Part shown: one piece after another, positions 1 to 7,100 of the stretch
Position numbering within the stretch: the first letter of the stretch is position 1
How the letters are laid out: the number at the start of each line of letters is the position of its first letter
NCBI GenBank assembly: GCA_023480605.1
Contig: JAMCWS010000042.1
Location: 1 to 12,815, forward strand
Source of the DNA: a bacterium
Lineage (GTDB): Bacteria > Sumerlaeota > Sumerlaeia > MVZB01
Length of the DNA stretch: 12,815 nt
Direction of reading: 5' to 3'
Notes under the pieces: generated by a model
Database searches by the model: none
Seen by the model: only the letters and a program-made list of their open reading frames with translations
What the model was told of the DNA's origin: nothing
Position numbers and translations under genes: made by a program

Positions 1-200
1 TAGGTCGGGGTGTCGAGCGTGCCAATGATGTGCAGGAGGGTGCTTTTGCCCGATCCCGAGGGCCCCATGATGGCGACCGATTGGCCGCGCCCGAGGTTGA
101 GGCAGACGCCGCGCAAGACGGCCAGTCTGCCCGCCGGCGCCGGGTAGTCCTTGCATAGCGCGTCGAGTTCGATGATCGGTGAGCCGCCGGTTTCCTTCAT
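1..200 (-). CDS. ABC transporter ATP-binding protein, LolD/MacB type (N-terminal fragment, cut by window edge)
   Basis: Only the first 66 codons are present; the gene continues past position 1. The translation starts MKETGGSPIIELDALCKDY and contains a perfect Walker A (GPSGSGKST, about residues 46-54) followed by LLHIIGTLDTPT. This is the typical start of the LolD/MacB/FtsE ATPase subfamily, which powers FtsX-fold permeases in lipoprotein sorting, efflux or cell-wall control. The Q-loop, signature and Walker B lie outside the window, so activity cannot be judged. The ATG at 200-198 is supported by a purine-rich Shine-Dalgarno AAAGGAAG at 213-206. It lies 264 bp beyond the end of the preceding ATPase and after a terminator-like hairpin (429-386), so it is probably a separate transcription unit. 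In that gap I see only weak promoter candidates, such as a TTGACC with no good -10 at the right distance. The subfamily is clear; the cargo is unknown. Confidence 0.88.
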   Translation of the reverse strand, partial: MKETGGSPIIELDALCKDYPAPAGRLAVLRGVCLNLGRGQSVAIMGPSGSGKSTLLHIIGTLDTPT

Positions 201-385
201 CGCGTCTTCCTTTCACGCCCGTCTCTCACCCAGCATAGACGATCCGCCCGCGAGAAGGGAAGCCGGGAAAAACCGCGCCGCGAGAGGGGAGGGCAAGACG
301 GCGCGCGCATCCCGTGTCGTCCCGCAAATGCAGCCGGTTTCCGTTGTCCTATAAGGTCAAAACACGTTATGTCCTGAGAGAACGG

Positions 386-429
386 AAAAAACGTCGACCG
401 CCCGGCCGGCAGCGCCGAGCGAGCGGTCG
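386..429 (-). terminator. Rho-independent terminator of the ABC/OPT-like cluster
   Basis: On the minus strand, 35 nt after the ATPase stop codon, a perfect 7-bp stem CGACCGC (429-423) pairs with GCGGTCG (401-395). Three bases later there is a run of six Ts (391-386). The 21-nt loop can itself form a small CGGC-GCT-GCCG hairpin, giving a branched structure. Position, GC-rich stem and T-run fit an intrinsic terminator that separates the five-gene cluster from the ATPase fragment at 200-1. The loop is longer than usual, so strength is uncertain. Confidence 0.6.
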
Positions 430-464
430 CGGTGAATGGCCGGAGGCGGACCGGCAAACGGGCG

Positions 465-1211
465 TCAGGCTTCTTCGCCGCTGATCGAGCCGACCTTAAT
501 GTCGAGTTCCTCGCGCTTCTGGATACGGGAGATTTTGCCGTCGGTGACCCAGATAACCCGGTCGCTGGCGGCGAGCATTTTCATGTCGTGGGTGGCGGTG
601 ACGATGGTCACGCCGCGCTCCTCTTTAAGCTCGGTCAGCAGGTCGATGATCTCATGGCCGGTCTTAAGATCGAGGTTGCCGGTAGGCTCGTCGGCCAAGA
701 TGATGGCGGGGTCGTTGGCCATGGCGCGGGCAATGGCGATGCGCTGCTGCTGGCCGCCGGACATTTCGGGCGGGCGGTGGTTGAGGCGGTGGCCGAGGCC
801 GACCTTGGTGAGCAGGGCGGCGGCCTTGTCGCGGGCCTCGTCGGCGCCGACGCCGGCAAACACCATCGGCAGGGAGACGTTTTCGAGGGCGTTCATGACG
901 GGGATAAGATTGAAGGTCTGAAAGATGTAGCCGATCTTGCGGCAGCGCAGCCAGGCCAGTTCGAAGATGCCGAGCTGGGCGATGTCGACCTCGTCGATGT
1001 AGACCTCGCCGGAGGTGGGCTTGTCGAGGCCGCCGACCATGTTGAAGAAGGTGCTCTTGCCCGAGCCGGAGGGCCCCATGATGCTGATGTATTCCCCGGC
1101 GTAGATGGTGACCGTGATGCCCTGGAGGGCGTGGACCTCTTCGCTGCCCATCCGATACACCTTGCGCACGTCCTGGGTGCGGACGATTTCCCGGCGGTTG
1201 TTGTTGCTCAT
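465..1211 (-). CDS. ABC transporter ATP-binding protein, MacB/LolD/FtsE type
   Basis: A complete 248-aa nucleotide-binding subunit that would hydrolyse ATP in the cytoplasm to drive FtsX-fold permeases. All catalytic motifs are visible: Walker A GPSGSGKS (46-53), Q-loop FQTFNL (Q98), signature SGGQQQR (151-157), Walker B IILADEP (170-176), D-loop GNLD (178-181) and H-loop histidine in ATHD (H208). The FQTFNLIPVMNALENV segment and the length are typical of the LolD/MacB subfamily. The frame stays open to an upstream ATG at 1235, but I choose the ATG at 1211: GGTGGAG (1225-1219) sits 7 nt before it and the extra residues would lie inside the permease gene. The start falls one base after the stop of the FtsX-like permease, so translation is probably coupled and the two gene products are likely partners. 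The same ATPase may also serve the large M28-FtsX fusion, which has no other ATPase in the cluster. The last 20 residues are charged and not part of the conserved core. Confidence 0.95.
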   Translation of the reverse strand: MSNNNRREIVRTQDVRKVYRMGSEEVHALQGITVTIYAGEYISIMGPSGSGKSTFFNMVGGLDKPTSGEVYIDEVDIAQLGIFELAWLRCRKIGYIFQTFNLIPVMNALENVSLPMVFAGVGADEARDKAAALLTKVGLGHRLNHRPPEMSGGQQQRIAIARAMANDPAIILADEPTGNLDLKTGHEIIDLLTELKEERGVTIVTATHDMKMLAASDRVIWVTDGKISRIQKREELDIKVGSISGEEA

Positions 1212-1212
1212 A

Positions 1213-2004
1213 TCAAATCTCCACCCGCATGGCATCTACCGGCTTCATTCGAGCCGCCACATACGTGGGATAAACGGCGGCCATGACCGTCAAGACCGTT
1301 CCGGCGACGACGGCCAAGGGCACGCCCTTGAAGAAAGTCTGGATCGCCTGCGAAAACGAAATCAGGGAAAACTCGAGCACCATCCCCACTTGCAGGAGGG
1401 TGAGGATGTAGCCGACGAGGGCGCCGATGAGGCTGCCGACGAGACCGATGAAAACGCTCTCGATCATGAACAAACGGATCACGAAACCGTCCAGCGCGCC
1501 GAGACACTTGAGGGTGCCGATCTCGCGGATGCGCTCGGTGACGCTCATCAGCATGGTGTTGGTGATGCCGACCAGGCAGAGGATGCCCGAGAGGAGCATG
1601 AGCCAGACTTGCTGGTCGCCCTGCTTCTTTTCAGAGATGGTGTCGCTGTAGAAACCGGCGCGTTCGAGAACCGCCTGGGCGTGGATGGCGTCTTCGAGTT
1701 CGGCGCGGGCCGCCTCGTATTCCTTGGCGTCGCTCCGGACGGCTTCGGCCGCCTGGTTGAGGCGCGACTGGGCCTCCGTGCCGGCGCTGGCCTTCAGGTC
1801 GTCGACCATGCCCTGGTAAGAGAGGTTGGACATGAAGAAGGCGACGACGACGGCGATGCCGATGAAGATGAGCATGAAGCGGCCGGCGCGGTTGCGGATG
1901 TTGCCCCAGCACATGTGGATCGTCTGGCCCCAAGGTAGGGTGAGCTGGCGCCGCCCGCCGCCGTCGTCGGCGAAGATCGTGTGTTTGTTGGTTGAATTAC
2001 TCAT
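1213..2004 (-). CDS. Compact FtsX/MacB-like ABC transporter permease
   Basis: A 263-aa membrane subunit of a type VII (MacB/LolCE/FtsX) ABC system. Visible order: cytoplasmic N-terminus with an amphipathic stretch (WGQTIHMCWGNIRNRAGR, 25-42), TM1 (about 43-60), a short extracytoplasmic segment (about 61-132) that is Ala/Glu-rich and coiled-coil-like (about 68-115), TM2 (133-154), the conserved cytoplasmic coupling motif ERIREIGTLKCLGA (157-170), TM3 (about 174-204) and TM4 (about 228-247), ending with YPTYVAARMKPVDAMR, the usual family C-terminus. MacB/LolC-type relatives normally carry about 200 or more residues between TM1 and TM2; here there are about 70, so the periplasmic core domain is reduced or absent, closer to FtsX itself. 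The frame continues open to 2481 but that part is antisense-free shadow coding inside the upstream gene. The ATG at 2004 is chosen; a GTG at 2019 preceded by GGGATAGA is an alternative adding five residues. The ATPase follows after one base. Confidence 0.9.
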   Translation of the reverse strand: MSNSTNKHTIFADDGGGRRQLTLPWGQTIHMCWGNIRNRAGRFMLIFIGIAVVVAFFMSNLSYQGMVDDLKASAGTEAQSRLNQAAEAVRSDAKEYEAARAELEDAIHAQAVLERAGFYSDTISEKKQGDQQVWLMLLSGILCLVGITNTMLMSVTERIREIGTLKCLGALDGFVIRLFMIESVFIGLVGSLIGALVGYILTLLQVGMVLEFSLISFSQAIQTFFKGVPLAVVAGTVLTVMAAVYPTYVAARMKPVDAMRVEI

Positions 2005-2030
2005 GGATGCGGTTACCACTCTATCCCAGG

Positions 2031-4151
2031 CTAGAAGGGTAGTGTTCGCGTGCACTGGCCGATGAGGGCCAGGGCGACGGCCGTCATGCCCGACAGGCCC
2101 ATGCCGCAGGCAAAACCGGCGGCGACGACCGGCACAAAACGCGCCCAGCGCTCCTCGCCGAACTTGCGCCGGAAGTAATAGCGGCCGAACAGCGCCCCGA
2201 CGAGAAGGGGCAGCCCGGCGTGAAGCGGCGCCCCGATGCCGCCCACCATGCCGTAGAAGAAGATGACCGGCAGCTTGAATGCGGCCAATCCCATGTAGAT
2301 CGCCAGGCCGACGACGGCCGCGCCGGCGATCAACTGGGGCTTGAGGGCCTGGAGCAGGAGGGGCTGGTCGGTGCTGTTGGCCGTGAAGATCAGGTAGGAC
2401 TGGCGCGCGGCGACGGGCCAAAGGCGGGCGGCGAACGGGAACTGGTCCGACGGAATCTGGTTGAGTTTCCAGAAGAACCACCAGAAGAGGAAGCTGAAGA
2501 TGAAGATGATCGGGAACATCATGAACTCGGCCTTGATGATCGAGGTGAACTTGGTGCGGGTCAGTTCCATCGTGCGGAAGAGTTGGGTGCTATGGCCTAT
2601 ATCCATCAGCGGGATCGGCGCGAACCAGATGTCGACTCCCTTGTAGCCGCTGGTGATGAAGACCGTCTCCTTGAGGAAGGGGACCCCGATGCCGGTGCCG
2701 GTCAGGCCGACCAGCCGGGCCGAAATATAGGATTGAAGCGGGGTCCAGATGAAGCCGAAGATGACGAAAATCCAGATGGGGAAGGCGGGCACGAGGGCGT
2801 GTGAGATCGAGATAAAGCCCAGCACGCTGCAGACGAAGAGCGCCACGCCGATCCAGACCGGAAAATCGCCGCGTTCCTTGCAGGCCGTGCGGTAGGGCGG
2901 ATTATTCGGATCGGCGGACGCCTGGACTTTGCCCCCGGCCAGTCGCGCGCCTCTGGCCTTGGAGTCCCGGCGCTGACTGGCGAACGTCTTGATGAGGCTG
3001 CGGATGCCGACAATGGCAACAGCGATCGCCATGCCGACCGACACGCTCATCCAGAAGTCGAAGCTCAGGATCATCTGGTTGACCAGCAGGCCGTTGCCCG
3101 GTTCCCAGTGGGGGAACATCCCCATCTTTTCGAGTATCGGGTTGCCGAAGACGCTGGTCAGCAGGATGGCCGTCATGGTGCCGATGACCAGGCGGAAGGG
3201 GAGGATCATGCCGGCCATGAAAATGCCGGCGTCGAAACTGATCGAGATGAGGCTGGCCGGCAGAACCCCTTCGACGTTTTTGGTGAAATCGGCGAACGGG
3301 ATCGGAAAGAGCATGATGGGCTTGGAGAGGACCAGGCTGGAAGCCACGGGCAGCAGCACGTAGAGCGCGCCGAAGATGATGCCCAGCGAGGCGCCGAAAC
3401 TGAAGACCTGCCAACGCCACGACTTCTTGCGGCGCCCCTCGACCCCCTCCTCGCGGTCGGTCGATTCGGCCAGGGCCGTCGAACCTTCGGCGGCGATGGG
3501 CGCCAGCGGGAAGGGCAGCCGCTCGGCGTCGGAAGTGGCGCGGAAGAGCACGTAACCCAGGCCGAACCATGCCATGCGTCCCAGCACATAACCCATGGCG
3601 ATGAGGAGCACGGGCGACAGGAAGCCCTTGCTGCTGTACCAGAAGGCGGGGTCGATCAGGTTGCGTTGCTGGATGGCGGCGGAACTGGCGGGCGGCACGA
3701 CCCAGTCGGGGATCTTGTCGGCGATGCCGCTGGTCTGGGGCGACTGAAGGAGAAACTGATTCCAGATGATGCCGGCGATGGGTCCGCCCGCGAGGGCCAG
3801 GTGGGCCAGGGTCACGGCGGCGACCGAAGAGGCGACGTAAAAGAGCACGTAGACTTCCTGGCGGCGCAGGTGGGCGAAGCTGCGGCGGGCCATCTCGGCG
3901 AACAGGATGATGGTGACCCACTCGGCCGCCGGGCCCAGGGACTGGCCGGCGACCAACCCCAGGTAAACCGAACCGGGCATCATGACGATGGCGACGAACA
4001 GGGCGCCGATGACGGTGCGGATCGAAAAGCCGTCGATATAGGGGCCGCGTTCGAGGGTGTCATCGGCCCCCGGCTGAATGGCGCCGGGCGGCGCCGGCGG
4101 CGGCGTTTCGATTTCCGGGGCGGGCTTGGTTTTACTTATTGTCTTTTCCAT
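2031..4151 (-). CDS. Polytopic membrane protein, OPT (oligopeptide transporter) family-like
   Basis: A 706-aa integral membrane protein with roughly 14 or more hydrophobic segments. It looks like a distant member of the OPT (oligopeptide/metal-chelate transporter) superfamily: an N-terminal GALFVAIVMMPGSVYLGLVA (49-68) resembles the first OPT helix pair, and ERLPFPLAPIAAEG (210-223) resembles the conserved L-x-[FY]-P...A.A segment. Other landmarks are IPDWVVPP (147-154), a long hydrophilic loop (about 389-430), DIGHSTQLFRTME (517-529), IFSFLFWWFFW (551-561) and a glycine-rich C-terminal helix (about 674-700). The first 35 residues are proline-rich and presumably cytoplasmic. I choose the ATG at 4151 (AAGAG just upstream; start MEK like the paralogue at 10992). 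A TTG at 4166 in the same frame overlaps the stop of the preceding gene by four bases and would add five residues. It is probably co-transcribed with its neighbours. Substrate is unknown; peptide is a guess from the family and the peptidase-like neighbour. Confidence 0.88.
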   Translation of the reverse strand: MEKTISKTKPAPEIETPPPAPPGAIQPGADDTLERGPYIDGFSIRTVIGALFVAIVMMPGSVYLGLVAGQSLGPAAEWVTIILFAEMARRSFAHLRRQEVYVLFYVASSVAAVTLAHLALAGGPIAGIIWNQFLLQSPQTSGIADKIPDWVVPPASSAAIQQRNLIDPAFWYSSKGFLSPVLLIAMGYVLGRMAWFGLGYVLFRATSDAERLPFPLAPIAAEGSTALAESTDREEGVEGRRKKSWRWQVFSFGASLGIIFGALYVLLPVASSLVLSKPIMLFPIPFADFTKNVEGVLPASLISISFDAGIFMAGMILPFRLVIGTMTAILLTSVFGNPILEKMGMFPHWEPGNGLLVNQMILSFDFWMSVSVGMAIAVAIVGIRSLIKTFASQRRDSKARGARLAGGKVQASADPNNPPYRTACKERGDFPVWIGVALFVCSVLGFISISHALVPAFPIWIFVIFGFIWTPLQSYISARLVGLTGTGIGVPFLKETVFITSGYKGVDIWFAPIPLMDIGHSTQLFRTMELTRTKFTSIIKAEFMMFPIIFIFSFLFWWFFWKLNQIPSDQFPFAARLWPVAARQSYLIFTANSTDQPLLLQALKPQLIAGAAVVGLAIYMGLAAFKLPVIFFYGMVGGIGAPLHAGLPLLVGALFGRYYFRRKFGEERWARFVPVVAAGFACGMGLSGMTAVALALIGQCTRTLPF

Positions 4152-4162
4152 AAGGCTCTTTT

Positions 4163-7100
4163 TCAAAGATTGGATTCACCAAAAAGGGCTGTCGCCCTTT
4201 CCGCATAGTTGAGATGGCTTTCGGCCGGGAGGATGCGCCACATCAGCAACTGCTTGCGCACCGTCAGGATGAAGCGCGGGGTCAGGCGGCGCCAGTTCTG
4301 CTGGTCGCCGCTGAACCGGTGGGCCGTCAGGTGATACTGGAAGACGTCGCGATCCTTGCGATAAACGATCCGGAGCACGGCGTCGTGACTGATGCCGAGG
4401 TCGAACGGAGCCAGCCAGGCGCGGAACTTGAGGACCGGCGTCGTTTTATCCTCGACCGTCTCGACGCCGGTCTGAAGGTTGTCGATCGCCAACTGCCCCA
4501 CCGTCACTCCCTGCAATCCGTCCAGGAACTCATACATGTAGGCCTGCATGGCGTAGACGCTCGACGGAGTGGCGACGAACGGCAGGTAAAGGCCGATGGA
4601 TTCGGTCGTGAGGGCGTCGTCGGGTTGGTCGTCATCCTTGCGTGCGTCGGGGATGGCGGCCAGGAAGGCCTGGCGGGCCGGGTAGAAGGTCGAAACGAGT
4701 ACGATAAACATCGTCAGCAGGGTGACGAAAACGGTCGTGCCGGCCGAATAATTGAGGCCGATGCCCGACAGGGCGCCGGTATATTGCAAGGTTTTGGAGA
4801 TAACCTGGCCCAGCAGGTAACCCACCGAGGCGCCGATGATGGCGTAGACGGATGATTCGGCGAGGAAGAGCGAGGCCACGTTGGTGGGCGAAAGGCCGAC
4901 GGAGTTATAAACGAAAATTTCGCGCCGGCGTTCGTAAACCGAACCGAGCATCGTGCCGAGCACCATCATGAAGCCCAACAGCACGGGGATGGCGATCTGG
5001 CCGGCGGCGTTGAGCTTGCTGCGGTCGACCGAGGCGTAGAGGAGCACGTCCTTGCCGTCGCTGGCCAGAATCGTCAGGTTGGATCGGCGGGCGTAGCCTT
5101 CGGCTTGTTTGTCGGGATCGACGCCTTCGCCGGTGCGGATGCCGATCGAGCGCATCGTGGCGCCGATGCGGCCGGCAAACTGGTACGGAACGATGGCGAT
5201 CTGGGAACTGGCGGAGTGGACGTACTCCTCGAAGGTGTCCGCGGGCGCGTCGGCCACGGCCTTCTGGGCTTCGATCTGGCGCTGGAGGACGAAGTTGACC
5301 GGAGTCAATTGCTCGCCGTCGATGTCCTCCATGGCGTCGAATTTATCCTGGTCGTAAATGCCAACCAAGGTCAGCTTCTGGCCGTAGACATAGACTTTGC
5401 GCCCGATGTCCTTGGATCCCAGGCCCAACAGTGTGGTCATGTGCTCGGGCAGGATGATGCTGCGCATCTCCCCCTCTTTGAACCAGCGTCCGGCGATGAG
5501 GGTCTTGTCGATGCCGGTGACCCGCGGTTCGGTCGATTCCATGCCCAGCAAGGCGACGGCGGTGAACGATTTGCCTTCGGTGGCCGTGGTGGTACGGTCC
5601 TCGGCGGCGCGCTTGACGTCGTCGGGATCGTTGCGGATGTCGATCTGCGACAGGTTGCCCAGCATATCGCAGTAGAACCAGAGGCGGCCGGCGACGGCCG
5701 ACCCCTTGCCGGTGGGGGCGACGGCCGGGGAAGACCCGCCTCCGAAGGTGCGTTTCAACGATTCATAGAGCGCCGTCGACATCGGATTCCAGGCGCGGTC
5801 GCGGGCCAGCATGCCCTTGTAAACGGGATTGCCCGTGGGCACTTTCAGGCGGGAGGTGCTGACCTCGGGCACGAGCGACGTGAATGAAAGCAAGGTGAAG
5901 GTCACCAGGACGATCGTCATGCCCGTCAGGAAGCCGCGCTGGGGTCGCCGGCGGATGTTGGCGATGCCCAGGTCGACGGCGCGCACGGCGATGTTGCCCA
6001 CGTTCTGGGTGTCTTCGTGCTGGCCGGTGACGTCCTGCTTGCGCTCCTGGAGCATCGTGTCGAACTTGCCGACGACCAACATGCTCACGGTGACGGCCAA
6101 GGCCAGAATGATGAACGCCAGCAGCACGATCAGGGGCGTAAGGGTGAAGCGGAAGGCCGGATGGATCAGGGCCAGGATGGTGAAGCTGGCGATGAAGATC
6201 GTCGTCATCCAGATAATGCGGCGCTTGATGGTGCCCGAGGCGACCACCAGGCGCTCGATGCAATAGGAGAAGGGCAGCAGCAGGGCCAGGTAGAAGAGCA
6301 CGCCGCGGATCATGTCGTTGGTCATGGCGAGCAGTTCGCTGTAGGCCTTGCCCTCCAGGGCCCAGCCGCGTTCGGCCGCGGAGCGGTATTCCCGGTAGTT
6401 ATATTTGTTGAGGGCCGTCTCGGCCGCGGCGAGGTAGGTTTTTGCCTCGTCGTGAAGCGCCTGGACGCGCGGGTTGGTCACGCCGTATTTTTTAAAGTTC
6501 TCGATGCGCGACTGGTCGAGGTTCCACATGTCGCGCCCCCCCTGAAGCACCATCGAGGGGATGCCTTCGAGCTTGTCGAGCACAAAAGCGTCGCCGACGG
6601 GATTTTGCGGGGTGTTGTTGATGAGTATGAGGCGTTTTTCCTTGAGCCCTAATCCCATGGTCAGGCGCATGCGAAGGTTCGGATCGGCCCAGATCGTGAT
6701 GCAATTCTCGTCCAGGCTGTAGGCGTCGGTGGTACTGCTGCCGAACTGAAAGGGCGGACTTTGAGTCGATGCGTCGAGGATCTGGATGTCGCGAAGATTG
6801 ACGTAGCCGCGCGGCTCGATCAGGCCATTGAGCGTGACCGCTTTGCAGGGGAAGCAGACCAGGTTGAGGTTGACGACCTTCTTCATCATGCTCGCGGTCC
6901 ATGGATATTCCTTTTCGCGCGACATGTTGAGGGCGTAAATGATCGAACCATCAAGGGGGATTTTGCCGTAATCGGGCTCCTGCTTGCGGCGGGCGTTGAT
7001 GAATTCCTGGGCGGCGTTGGGATTGGCGTCGAGGAAACTCTTGCTGGCCGTGCCGTAGGCCTCGAGCATGCACTTCATGAATTCAAGATTGCCGGTGGTG

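Noticed and set aside
432..1286. Plus-strand open frame of 284 codons over the ABC ATPase gene
   Set aside because: The opposite strand encodes a textbook ABC ATPase with all motifs; this frame is its shadow.
2005..2481. N-terminal extension of the FtsX-like permease frame into the preceding gene
   Set aside because: This part is Arg/Pro/Gly-rich shadow sequence in another frame of the OPT-like gene; the permease homology starts after the ATG at 2004.
4166..4166. TTG start for the OPT-like protein overlapping the preceding stop codon by four bases
   Set aside because: It is possible, but the ATG at 4151 has a purine-rich site just upstream and puts the conserved ERLPFP motif in the same register as in the paralogue; kept only as an alternative.
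3108..4208. Plus-strand open frame of 366 codons antisense to the OPT-like gene
   Set aside because: It has the same low-complexity, charged composition and no hydrophobic core; it is a shadow of the real membrane protein gene.
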